Counted from the stretch's first letter, positions 1 to 7,545 are shown. The stretch is 15,438 nt of DNA from Nanobdellota archaeon (GCA_018831025.1 JAHJRB010000081.1:1-15438), one strand, 5' to 3'. Made by a program: numbers and translations. The notes: generated by a model not told the origin, from the sequence alone.

Positions 1-23
1 AGCTTTCTTTAAAAACTTTGCGC

Positions 24-28
24 AGGAG
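24..28 (+). promoter_or_regulatory. Shine-Dalgarno site of the IS200 transposase
   Basis: AGGAG lies 8 nt upstream of the ATG at 37 and supports that start. The upstream genes in this window that head a transcript lack such a site, so the element carries its own translation signal. Confidence 0.6.
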
Positions 29-36
29 ATAAAAAA

Positions 37-447
37 ATGAACATACAAAAATTTAAACACGCGGTAGGACAAAATGCTTTCCATTTTGTGTGGAGACCTA
101 AATATGCTAAAGATCCCTTTAAGTTTCTCAAACTTAAAGTGCTTTGCGAAGATGTTTTGAAGGAAGTTGCTGATAAGCATAGGTTTGAAATCTATGAACT
201 CTCTGTCCAAACCGACCATGTCCATTTGTTTGTTGAAGTTCCTAGGACTATGAGTGTTTCCAAAGCTCTTCAACTTTTCAAGGGATATTCTGCTTATAGA
301 ATTCTTAAGCAGCATCCTTGGCTGAGAAGGCACTTCAGAAAAGGACATTTTTGGAGTCCTGGCAAGTTTTTTAGGTCTGTTGGAAATGTAACTAGCGAAA
401 CTATTGAACATTACATTTCTCAGTCCCAAGGTTCTTGGTCTTTTTGA
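37..447 (+). CDS. tnpA: IS200/IS605-family Y1 (HUH) transposase TnpA
   Basis: This is a single-strand transposase that nicks and rejoins the ends of an IS200-type element through a 5'-phosphotyrosine link. The 136-residue protein has the full length of the family. The HUH metal-binding motif is His61-Val62-His63 (DHVHLFVE), and the nucleophile should be Tyr126 in the C-terminal helix (HYISQ), with Gln129 beside it. Both halves of the active site are present, so the enzyme looks intact. No TnpB/IscB-type gene follows; the gene runs straight into a right-end hairpin, which points to an IS200-like single-gene element. Base composition and codon choice are visibly richer in G+C than in the following genes, which fits recent arrival. 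The left end of the element is not in the window or not recognisable in the first 36 bases. Confidence 0.95.
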   Translation: MNIQKFKHAVGQNAFHFVWRPKYAKDPFKFLKLKVLCEDVLKEVADKHRFEIYELSVQTDHVHLFVEVPRTMSVSKALQLFKGYSAYRILKQHPWLRRHFRKGHFWSPGKFFRSVGNVTSETIEHYISQSQGSWSF

Positions 448-491
448 CATTTTTTATTTATTGGATACCTTGCCCTTTAGGGCGAGGTGAT
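448..491 (+). mobile_element. 3' noncoding end of the IS200-type element
   Basis: This stretch links the tnpA stop to the methyltransferase stop and contains a T-rich run followed by the hairpin at 468-487. It is the right terminal region of the element. The exact boundary cannot be fixed without an empty-site sequence. Confidence 0.55.
468..487 (+). repeat. Right-end hairpin of the IS200-type element
   Basis: CCTTGCCC (468-475) and GGGCGAGG (480-487) pair over 8 bp around a TTTA loop, with one T-G wobble. Short imperfect palindromes of this kind just downstream of the reading frame are the TnpA recognition structures of IS200/IS605 elements. The 3' cleavage point should lie a few bases after 487, almost on the stop codon of the neighbouring methyltransferase (492-494). 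It could also act as a transcription stop for either flanking gene. Confidence 0.75.
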
Positions 492-1376
492 TCATTTTTT
501 ATTGGCATAAATTACCATGGTATCTCCAGTATTTAACTTTAATTTTAAATCTCCCAATTTTGTTTTAGCAATCATTTTTAAAATTTTATAAAAATGTTTG
601 TATGGTTTAAACCATTCGATAGAGTATTTTAAGATTATTGTTCTGGGATATGATTTTATTTTAGTAACCTCAAATCCATTTTTAGTTAATATTTCTTTTA
701 TTGTTTTTGGAGAAAAATAAAACAAATGCATCCTTATCATTGCCCACCAATTTTTTCCCGTCAATCTAGAAAAAAATCCATTAATATTAGGCGTGCTAAT
801 TATCAGTTTTCCATCTTTTTTTAAAATTCTATTAATTTCTTTTAATTCTTTATTAGGATCAGTTAAATGTTCTATTAAATCCCACATAACTACAACATCA
901 AAAAAATCATTTTTAAATTTACATTTTTTTAGTTCATTATTCCAAACATTTTTTGTTATTTTTTTTGCTTTTTCATAAGCCCATTTTGACAACTCAACAC
1001 CATAAACATCAAATCTTTCTTTAGCCACGTCTAAAAATATTCCCGTACTACATCCAACATCTAATAACTTCCCTTTCTCCTCAATGTTTTTAAGATCATT
1101 TTCAAAGGTAATTTTTCTAGCTTCTTCAGAAGAATCATAAATATAATCTTGAGATTCTTCATATAATTTTTCTATATTTCCTTCTTGAGGATTAGCATAA
1201 ATTAGCCCACATTTTTTACATTTAACAATCTGTCCAGTTTTTTTAATATTGGAACTATAAGTAAATTGTTTTACTCTTTCTTCTTTTTCTTCCTCTTCTA
1301 ATGTGTTTTTGTATAAAATCCTAAAATCCCAAGTATTGCATACAGGACATACAATTATCTTAAAATTTTCTGCCAT
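492..1376 (-). CDS. Class I SAM-dependent methyltransferase with N-terminal zinc ribbon
   Basis: This is a likely methyltransferase acting on a sugar or glycan intermediate. The N-terminus carries two cysteine pairs, CPVC (Cys10, Cys13) and CKKCGL (Cys53, Cys56), forming a probable zinc ribbon like that in front of several sugar C-methyltransferases. The Rossmann methyltransferase follows: SAM motif I LLDVGCSTG at 104-112, the acidic residue after strand 2 (Glu128 in YGVEL) and the motif DLIEHLTDP at 166-174, as in the Methyltransf_23 group. At 294 residues it is shorter than the roughly 400-residue TylCIII-type C-methyltransferases, so C-methylation is not established. It is divergent from the HldE-like gene, with a shared A/T box at 1406-1414. 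Its TGA stop (492-494) sits 4 nt from the IS hairpin, so the extreme C-terminus may have been set by the insertion. Confidence 0.85.
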   Translation of the reverse strand: MAENFKIIVCPVCNTWDFRILYKNTLEEEEKEERVKQFTYSSNIKKTGQIVKCKKCGLIYANPQEGNIEKLYEESQDYIYDSSEEARKITFENDLKNIEEKGKLLDVGCSTGIFLDVAKERFDVYGVELSKWAYEKAKKITKNVWNNELKKCKFKNDFFDVVVMWDLIEHLTDPNKELKEINRILKKDGKLIISTPNINGFFSRLTGKNWWAMIRMHLFYFSPKTIKEILTKNGFEVTKIKSYPRTIILKYSIEWFKPYKHFYKILKMIAKTKLGDLKLKLNTGDTMVIYANKK

Positions 1377-1405
1377 TTTTTATTACTTCTAAAGAATAGA
1401 AATCC

Positions 1406-1414
1406 ATATAAAAT
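1406..1414. promoter_or_regulatory. TATA-like box shared by divergent genes
   Basis: The sequence ATATAAAAT is centred about 26 nt upstream of the ATG at 1436, the distance expected when transcription starts at the initiator A (leaderless mRNA). Read on the minus strand it is ATTTTATAT, centred about 34 nt from the methyltransferase ATG at 1376, which would give a leader of about 8 nt. The intergenic space is only 59 bp and has no other good candidate. Confidence 0.6.
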
Positions 1415-1435
1415 AGATGGTAGAATCCTTTTGTT

Positions 1436-2977
1436 ATGGGAATAGATATAGAAGAGATAAATAAAAAAATAAAAACAGTAAATGAATTAGCACAGATTGT
1501 ACAGGATTACAAACTAGGTGGGGAAAAAGTAGTGCTCTGTCATGGTGTTTTTGATTTGCTCCATCCAGGTCATATACGCTATTTGGAAGCAGCAAAAAAA
1601 GAAGGAAATATACTTGTTGTTACTCTAACTAAAGATAAATATGTTGACCGGGGTCCAGGTAGACCAGTTTTTAATGAAAGATTAAGAGCAGAATCTTTAG
1701 CAGCTTTAAGATGTGTTGATTTTGTTGCACTAAATGAATGGCCAACTGCAGTTGAAACGATTCAAACAATAAAACCAGATATTTATGCTAAGGGAGCCGA
1801 ATTTGCTAATTTAAAAGATGATACAGGAAGAATTCAAAAGGAAGCAGAGGCCATAAAGTCAATTGGAGGAAAAATTCATTTTACAGAAGGAATTACCTTT
1901 AGTTCTACTAAGTTACTAAACCAACATTTTAATGTTTATCAAAAAGAGACAGAGGAATTTTTAAGGAAATTTAGTAAAAAATATTCAAGTGAGTTAATAA
2001 TCAATAAAATTAATGAACAAAAAAACATAAAAGTTTTAGTTATAGGAGATGCTATAATAGATGAGTATCATTATTGTGAACCCATGGGGAAGTCTCCAAA
2101 AGAAAATTTAATCCCAGTGAAATATCTAAAAAAAGAAAGATTTGCAGGAGGGGCTTTAGCTACTGCCAACCACATAGCAGGTTTTTGTAATAATGTAGAT
2201 TTAATAACTGGTATAGGGAATGAAGAGATAGACAAAAAATTTATTCTAAAAAAACTCAAAAAAAATATCAAGCCGTTTTTTATACACTCACAAAAACCAA
2301 CTATTAAAAAAAGGCGCTTTGTAGATCCATCTTTCCTAACAAAACTATTTGAGGTTTGTTTTTTGGATGATTCCCCAATTTCTGAAGAATTAGAGAAACA
2401 AATCATCAAACATTTAGAAGGAAAAATATCAAATTATGATCTAGTAATAGTTTCCGATTATGGTCATGGTTTCATTACAAAAAAAATTGTTGATTTACTT
2501 TGTGAAAAAGCCAAATGCCTAGCAGTTAATACACAAACAAATAGCGCAAATATAGGTTTTAATTTAATAGATAAATACCCACGGGCAGACTATGTTTGTT
2601 TAGATGAACCAGAAAGTCGTCTTGCAACAAGAGACAAATATGGAAATATAAAAGAAGTCAGTGAAAAGATTATGAATCTAGGAGAATATAAACGAGTTGT
2701 GATTACCGGAGGACATCGGGGATCTTTTATAAATTTTGGAAATAATGATTTTTTTAAAATACCTGTCTTCTCTAAAGAGATTGTAGATAGGATTGGGGCA
2801 GGGGATGCATATTTTTCAATTACTTCTCTTTGTATACCCAACAATTTTCCCTCAGATTTAATAGGCTTTTTAGGTAATTCTGCAGGGGCATTAGCTGTAA
2901 AAATATTAGGAAATAAAAAATCTGTAGAGCCAGAAGCTTATTTTAAATTAATTACAACCTTGCTTAAATGGGAGTAA
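1436..2977 (+). CDS. HldE/RfaE-like bifunctional sugar nucleotidyltransferase-PfkB kinase, reversed domain order
   Basis: Probable activation enzyme for a sugar phosphate: a kinase that phosphorylates a sugar (heptose 7-phosphate in the E. coli homologue) and a nucleotidyltransferase that makes the NDP-sugar. Residues about 30-165 are the cytidylyltransferase-like domain, with HGVFD (36-40), HPGH (43-46, the HxGH signature) and FSST (156-159 region, equivalent to ISST). Residues about 197-510 are a ribokinase/PfkB domain with IGDAIID (203-209) and the anion-hole/catalytic motif GAGD (454-457, Asp457 as base). E. coli HldE has kinase first; here the transferase is first. The domains match RfaE well, but the true sugar and nucleotide cannot be read off, and GmhA/GmhB partners are absent from the window. 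The leaderless start at 1436 is supported by the A/T box at 1406. Confidence 0.85.
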   Translation: MGIDIEEINKKIKTVNELAQIVQDYKLGGEKVVLCHGVFDLLHPGHIRYLEAAKKEGNILVVTLTKDKYVDRGPGRPVFNERLRAESLAALRCVDFVALNEWPTAVETIQTIKPDIYAKGAEFANLKDDTGRIQKEAEAIKSIGGKIHFTEGITFSSTKLLNQHFNVYQKETEEFLRKFSKKYSSELIINKINEQKNIKVLVIGDAIIDEYHYCEPMGKSPKENLIPVKYLKKERFAGGALATANHIAGFCNNVDLITGIGNEEIDKKFILKKLKKNIKPFFIHSQKPTIKKRRFVDPSFLTKLFEVCFLDDSPISEELEKQIIKHLEGKISNYDLVIVSDYGHGFITKKIVDLLCEKAKCLAVNTQTNSANIGFNLIDKYPRADYVCLDEPESRLATRDKYGNIKEVSEKIMNLGEYKRVVITGGHRGSFINFGNNDFFKIPVFSKEIVDRIGAGDAYFSITSLCIPNNFPSDLIGFLGNSAGALAVKILGNKKSVEPEAYFKLITTLLKWE

Positions 2978-2985
2978 CCCATAGA

Positions 2986-2994
2986 TTTTTAAAA
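2986..2994 (+). promoter_or_regulatory. TATA-like box for the radical SAM gene at 3016
   Basis: The nonamer TTTTTAAAA begins 30 nt before the ATG at 3016, and the identical nonamer begins 31 nt before the ATG at 7568. It lies 8 nt after the stop of the preceding gene. The spacing predicts a leaderless transcript starting at 3016, not at the earlier in-frame ATG at 2968. Confidence 0.6.
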
Positions 2995-3015
2995 TTTAAT
3001 ATTGTCTTTTTAAAG

Positions 3016-4866
3016 ATGGAAACAATAGATTTATCAGACTATAACAATAATGATTTATTTTGGAAAGGTTTTGTTAATCTTGAAAATAATCCCTATAAAT
3101 TAAATACAAGTTTAAAAGGATTTAGATGTTTGTTTTTATTCCTTACAAAAGAGACAGATTTATCCAAACACGAATCCCCAACCCCATTAGGTAATATGGC
3201 TTCTTTATTAAGGATGAATGATTCTAAAGTAACTATCTCTATTCAAAATATAGATTCCTATGATAAAAATAATTTCAAAAACTATGATTTAATTTGCTTT
3301 TTTCCAATGGTTTCTTTGTTTAAACAAACATTAGATTTTTCTGATAAATTAAAAAAAGATTTCCCCCAATCTAAAATATGCTTCTTTAATTCTGATCAAC
3401 ACCAACACGAAATGATATTATGTAACCCAAAAGCGAAAGAATTTGCAAAAGCACTTATGGAAAAATACCCTTCTATAGATTTTGTTTTGGTAGGAGAAGC
3501 CGAAACATCTCTTGTTAAATTAGTAGAAAAAATTTTTAAAAAAGAGAAAGATTTCTCGGATATTCCCTCTTGTTTATACAGGAAAAATAATCAAGTTATG
3601 ATTTCTAAAAAATCAATAGAACCAATAAATTATGAGTTTATGCCTTTTCAATCAAGAGATTTTCTAGAAAAATCCATCTCCAAAGAAGGAATAAATACAC
3701 AGTCCCCAAGACTGCAATCAAGCAGAGGATGTATCTCTCAATGCTTATATTGTACAGAGTCCAGTGCAAATATAACCGAAGGGGGTAGGAAAACACCAAT
3801 CCTCAAAAGAGATATATTAAAATTTTTAGAGGAAGTAGAAATCCTTTACAAATATTACAAAGTAGTTTTTTTTAATATAATGGACAGCTGTTTTGAAGAT
3901 TCTGGAAAACAAGGAATTGATAGAATGAAATTTTTCTTTGAAGAAATAAATAAAAGGAATATAAAAGCATCTTTCAAAATACATTTAAGAGTCGATACAT
4001 TAAATAAACTTGACAATAATTTTTTAATGTTTTTAAAAAAATCAGGGGTAGATATTTTAGCTTTAGGTATAGAATCGGGATTAGAAAAAGAGTTAAGATC
4101 ATATAGAAAGATAACAACTGTTGAAGAAAATTTAAAAAACATTACTAGAATAAATAATTTAGACGGTAAGTTTTTTTGTGTATTAGGTCACATAATGTTC
4201 AGCCCTATTTTAAAATTAGAAGATTTACCGAAGAAAATTGAATTTATAAGGAATATTCATTTTGGTTGGGATTATACAGAAATGGTAAATAATATTTTGG
4301 TATATCCAGAAACAGGCTACCATAATTTTATTAAAGAAAAAGGGTTAGAATTAGAGCACGATGAATTAGCAACACTAATACCATATAGCTTTGAAGATGA
4401 AAATGTTAAAAAAATTGCTGATGAAACCGCAAAAATTAAAGTGAAATGTCCAGAGATTGCACGTTTGAATAAATCTCTTTATGATTCTTTGAATATTATA
4501 AGTAGATATTATAACAAAATAAATAAAGATATGTGGAAAGATGAAGAGTTTTTCCTTAAATTTAAAGATAGTATAAATAAAATTTTATTAGAAGTCGAAA
4601 ATATTTATTGTAGATATTTTTTAGAACTGATAGGCTTAGTTAAGGAAGATTGGAGTGATGAAAAGAAAGATGAAATTTACAACAAATGGGTTCCAGAAAG
4701 AATACCAAAAATTTTTTTAAAAGTTGAGAGTCTTCTTTCTGAATTTTTTGATTTTTATAAAAAACAAGGAATTTCTACCAAAAAAATTTTCCTTAAAACT
4801 TGGATGCCAATAAGGATGTCTCCTAATACTAAGGTTGGGATAACAGGAGGAGAAAGTGAAAAATAA
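3016..4866 (+). CDS. B12-binding-type radical SAM protein, long C-terminal extension
   Basis: This is a radical SAM enzyme with an N-terminal cobalamin-binding-like domain; substrate unknown. I place the start at 3016 (METIDLSDY), giving 616 residues. The in-frame ATG at 2968 overlaps the upstream gene and has no ribosome-binding site, whereas 3016 has a properly placed TATA-like box. Residues about 35-200 form the B12-type Rossmann region, ending in VGEAE (159-163), which corresponds to the usual GEGE element; where many relatives have GGPH this protein has NSDQHQH (125-131). The [4Fe-4S] motif is CISQCLYC (Cys239, Cys243, Cys246), and LGIESG marks the later barrel strands. Roughly the last 180 residues are a helical, charged extension I do not recognise. 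It is first in a unit with the OYE-SDR and GT9 genes, overlapping the former by 11 nt. Methyltransfer, ring rearrangement or dehydrogenation are all possible. Confidence 0.85.
   Translation: METIDLSDYNNNDLFWKGFVNLENNPYKLNTSLKGFRCLFLFLTKETDLSKHESPTPLGNMASLLRMNDSKVTISIQNIDSYDKNNFKNYDLICFFPMVSLFKQTLDFSDKLKKDFPQSKICFFNSDQHQHEMILCNPKAKEFAKALMEKYPSIDFVLVGEAETSLVKLVEKIFKKEKDFSDIPSCLYRKNNQVMISKKSIEPINYEFMPFQSRDFLEKSISKEGINTQSPRLQSSRGCISQCLYCTESSANITEGGRKTPILKRDILKFLEEVEILYKYYKVVFFNIMDSCFEDSGKQGIDRMKFFFEEINKRNIKASFKIHLRVDTLNKLDNNFLMFLKKSGVDILALGIESGLEKELRSYRKITTVEENLKNITRINNLDGKFFCVLGHIMFSPILKLEDLPKKIEFIRNIHFGWDYTEMVNNILVYPETGYHNFIKEKGLELEHDELATLIPYSFEDENVKKIADETAKIKVKCPEIARLNKSLYDSLNIISRYYNKINKDMWKDEEFFLKFKDSINKILLEVENIYCRYFLELIGLVKEDWSDEKKDEIYNKWVPERIPKIFLKVESLLSEFFDFYKKQGISTKKIFLKTWMPIRMSPNTKVGITGGESEK
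4845..4850 (+). promoter_or_regulatory. Shine-Dalgarno site fixing a GTG start
   Basis: AGGAGG sits 5 nt before the GTG at 4856, inside the last codons of the upstream gene. It selects the GTG start and indicates SD-led initiation inside the operon, unlike the leaderless first genes. Confidence 0.75.
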
Positions 4867-6700
4867 AATTTGGAATACTCCAGTAAAAATAAGGAATATT
4901 GAAGTTAAGAATAGAATAGTCTTTCCTCCAATTGGAACTAGCTGGGCTAATTTAGACGGAAGTGTTTCAAATAAAATGATTAAAAATTATGAAGAAGTTG
5001 CAAAAGGAGAATGTGGAATGATTGTTGTGGAAGGGACCGCAGTTTCCCCAGAAGGAAAAGGAGTAAAGAGAAATCTTTGTTTGTATGACGAAGATAAACA
5101 TTTATCAGGATTGAAATTATTATCCGAAGCGATAAAAAAACAAAATTGTTTTGCTTCTATTCAATTAATGCATGCTGGAGGTCAAGCAAATCCAGATTTT
5201 ACTGGTTATGAACCAGTTTCTCCTTCTAAAATGGAAAAGGAAATAACAGGCACAGGTCATATTTCTAGAGAATTAAAATTAGAAGAGATTGGAGAAATTA
5301 AAAATAAATTTATTAATTCAGCATTACTAGCCTATAAAGCAGGTTTCCAAGCTGTTGAACTCCATTTAGCACATGGTTATTTATTACATGAATTTCTTTC
5401 TGAACATACAAATAAGAGAGAAGATGAATATGGAGATAAGACTAAATTAATATTAGAAATAATTTCTGGAATAAAAGAAAAAGTTCCAAATATAATTATC
5501 GGAGTAAGGATTAGTGGTGAAGACTATTTAGAGAATGGAATAAATAAAGAAGTTAATAAAAAATTTTTACCTTTGTTTGAAGAAAACGGAGTAGAGTATT
5601 TTAGTGTTTCAGCAGGCATTTATCAAACTAGCAAATTTAAACACGAGGCTATGAAGAAAGGAGAGTTTTTTAATTATTCTAAAGGAATTAAAGAAATGGT
5701 TTCAAAACCAGTTATTGGTGTTGGAAAGATTTTAGATTTAAAACAAGCAGAGGGACACCTTAAAAATAAAAATTGTGATATGGTAGCAATTGGCAGAGGA
5801 CAAATAGCCGACCCCCATTTAGTTAAAAAAACAATAAACAATCAAACATTTAACAAATGTATAGAATGTGATCAATGTGCCTATTTAAGATTCGGAAGAG
5901 AGAGTTTAACATGCTCTCAAAGAAATTTTGAAAAGATAGTTTTAATTATGGGAGGAAACGGAGGAATAGGACAAATATTAACAAAAGCTTTTATTGAAAA
6001 TGGAGATAAAGTAATTATTGCATCAAATGAGGAAATAAGTGATGAAAATTTTATTAAAATAGATATTACAAACCCTAAAGAAATAAAAGAGTTATTTCAA
6101 AAAATAAAAACAAAATACAATAAATTGGATGTTTTAATAAATGCAGTAGGAACACAACTGCCAATAGGACCCTTTAAGGAATTAAAAACAGAAGAAATAT
6201 TGAAAAATATTGAGATTAATTTTACTGGAATTATTTTATGTTGTAAAGAAGCATTGAATTTAATGAAAAAAGGAAAAATAATAAATTTCTCTGGAGGAGG
6301 TTCTTTAGCACCAAGACCAAATTTCTCCATCTACGGAAGTTCAAAAACAGCTTTAATAAGGTTTACAGAAACATTAGCAGAAGAAGAAAAAAATATAGAT
6401 ATCAATATAGTTGCACCAGGAGCCTTAAATACAAAAATGGTATCTGATGTTATAAATGCAGGGGAAAAAGCAGGAGAATTTGAATTAAAAAAAGCAAAAG
6501 AATTACAGGAGAAAGGAGGAACATCAGAAGAAATTCTAAAAGAATTAATTCTTTATTTAGCTTCTGAAGAATCAAATGGGATAACTGGAAAACTAATTAG
6601 CGCACCTTGGGATGATTGGAAAAATATGAAAAAAGAAAATTCCTCTTTATATACCTTAAGGAGGATAGATAATAAACAATTTATAGAAAAAAATGACTAA
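4856..6700 (+). CDS. Fused OYE-family flavin oxidoreductase / [4Fe-4S] / short-chain dehydrogenase
   Basis: Two redox enzymes in one 614-residue chain. Residues 1-330 are an NADH:flavin oxidoreductase/old yellow enzyme TIM barrel with MHAGGQ (105-110), the active-site stretch ELHLAHGYL (168-176) and the phosphate-binding GVGKI and AIGRGQ segments (288-292, 311-316). It should reduce an activated C=C bond with FMN. Four cysteines follow (335, 338, 341, 353), matching the [4Fe-4S] site of 2,4-dienoyl-CoA reductase except that one gap is x2 instead of x3. In place of the FAD/NADPH domain expected next there is a classical SDR: GGNGGIG (366-372), NAVG (429-432), serines near 479-483, Tyr493-x3-Lys497 and VAPG (519-522). 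It probably acts on the same sugar as its neighbours, for example enone reduction plus keto/alcohol interconversion. GTG start; it overlaps GT9 by 8 nt. Confidence 0.88.
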   Translation: MKNKIWNTPVKIRNIEVKNRIVFPPIGTSWANLDGSVSNKMIKNYEEVAKGECGMIVVEGTAVSPEGKGVKRNLCLYDEDKHLSGLKLLSEAIKKQNCFASIQLMHAGGQANPDFTGYEPVSPSKMEKEITGTGHISRELKLEEIGEIKNKFINSALLAYKAGFQAVELHLAHGYLLHEFLSEHTNKREDEYGDKTKLILEIISGIKEKVPNIIIGVRISGEDYLENGINKEVNKKFLPLFEENGVEYFSVSAGIYQTSKFKHEAMKKGEFFNYSKGIKEMVSKPVIGVGKILDLKQAEGHLKNKNCDMVAIGRGQIADPHLVKKTINNQTFNKCIECDQCAYLRFGRESLTCSQRNFEKIVLIMGGNGGIGQILTKAFIENGDKVIIASNEEISDENFIKIDITNPKEIKELFQKIKTKYNKLDVLINAVGTQLPIGPFKELKTEEILKNIEINFTGIILCCKEALNLMKKGKIINFSGGGSLAPRPNFSIYGSSKTALIRFTETLAEEEKNIDINIVAPGALNTKMVSDVINAGEKAGEFELKKAKELQEKGGTSEEILKELILYLASEESNGITGKLISAPWDDWKNMKKENSSLYTLRRIDNKQFIEKND

Positions 6701-7535
6701 AAATTTAATCATAAAAACTTCTTATTCAAAATTGCCTGATGGGTCTATAAAAACAAATTTTGGAGATTTAATCAGATCTACCATTTTAATAGAATGTATA
6801 GGAAATGATTTCTTATGGTTAACCGATTCTAAATCCATACCATTACTAAAGTATTTCATAGATGAAAAAAAAATATTAAATCTGGAAGAAGTAAAAGAGT
6901 TAGAAGCAGAAACAATCTATAACTTAGATAATTATATTTCAGAATCGTTTAATAAAATAAGAGGTAATTGGAGAGGATATATATGGGATGGAAAGGTTTT
7001 AACTCCGGAAAATAAAAAAATAGAATCAATAACCCCTCCTTACGAAAATTTAGAAAATTCTTGGCAACAAACATTCATAGAATCCTTTAATTTTAAATGG
7101 AAAAAACAAGACTACCCATTAAATATAACTCAAAAAGAAAAATTTGATATAGGGTTTAATTGGCATGTAAATCCAGAATGGAAAACAAAACAATGGCATT
7201 ACTGGAAAGAATTAGAAAAAGAATTAGCTGATTATTCTATTTCTTGGCAAGAAGGATTAGACAATTTTGAAAAATACATAAAATGGTTATCCTCCTGTAG
7301 GGTAATTATCACTTGTGAAACTCTGGGGCTACACTTAGCATCAGCATTAAGAAAGAAAATAATAGCTATTGTAGGTCCTTTAGATGGAAAAGAATATCAT
7401 TATAATAGAATATCCTTCATAAAACCAAAAGAAAGGGAATGTATGCCTTGTAATTTAAGAGATTGTAAATTTAAAGAACCATGCTTAAACGAAATAAGCA
7501 CCAAAGAAATTATAAATGTATTACATAACAATTAA
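6693..7535 (+). CDS. Family 9 glycosyltransferase (heptosyltransferase-like)
   Basis: Probable GT-B glycosyltransferase of the ADP-heptose:LPS heptosyltransferase family. The 280-residue protein is short compared with the usual 320-360. An N-terminal NFGDLIRST (22-30) matches the family's GD start motif. The donor-binding half contains CETLGLHLASAL (208-219), equivalent to the DTGxMHLA signature, then AIVGPLDG (225-232) and a four-cysteine cluster (250, 253, 258, 264) in CMPCNLRDC...C of the kind seen in many GT9 proteins. No membrane segment is seen, so it should act at the cytosolic face. Together with the HldE-like enzyme of unit 1 it suggests an NDP-heptose-like donor, but the middle region is divergent and the donor remains inferred. 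Its ATG lies in the OYE-SDR stop region (ATGACTAA) with no SD, consistent with translational coupling. It is the last gene of unit 2. Confidence 0.8.
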   Translation: MTKNLIIKTSYSKLPDGSIKTNFGDLIRSTILIECIGNDFLWLTDSKSIPLLKYFIDEKKILNLEEVKELEAETIYNLDNYISESFNKIRGNWRGYIWDGKVLTPENKKIESITPPYENLENSWQQTFIESFNFKWKKQDYPLNITQKEKFDIGFNWHVNPEWKTKQWHYWKELEKELADYSISWQEGLDNFEKYIKWLSSCRVIITCETLGLHLASALRKKIIAIVGPLDGKEYHYNRISFIKPKERECMPCNLRDCKFKEPCLNEISTKEIINVLHNN

Positions 7536-7536
7536 G

Positions 7537-7545
7537 TTTTTAAAA
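7537..7545 (+). promoter_or_regulatory. TATA-like box for the TPP/radical SAM operon
   Basis: TTTTTAAAA, identical to the box at 2986-2994, starts 31 nt upstream of the ATG at 7568 and 1 nt after the GT9 stop. It predicts a leaderless transcript for unit 3, separate from or additional to read-through from unit 2. Confidence 0.6.

Noticed and set aside
448..491. TnpB/IscB guide-RNA end associated with the IS
   Set aside because: The hairpin lies behind tnpA and no nuclease gene or long conserved noncoding stretch is present.
793..978. Small plus-strand open frame opposite the methyltransferase
   Set aside because: It is antisense to a gene with clear motifs, is a Phe/Ser/Ile-rich reading of AT-rich DNA, and has no SD or box.
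2071..2409. Minus-strand open frame inside the HldE-like gene
   Set aside because: It is a shadow of the PfkB domain, with no recognisable motif and no initiation signal.
3855..4142. Minus-strand open frame opposite the radical SAM gene
   Set aside because: It is a hydrophobic, low-complexity translation typical of the antisense of Lys/Asn-rich coding sequence.
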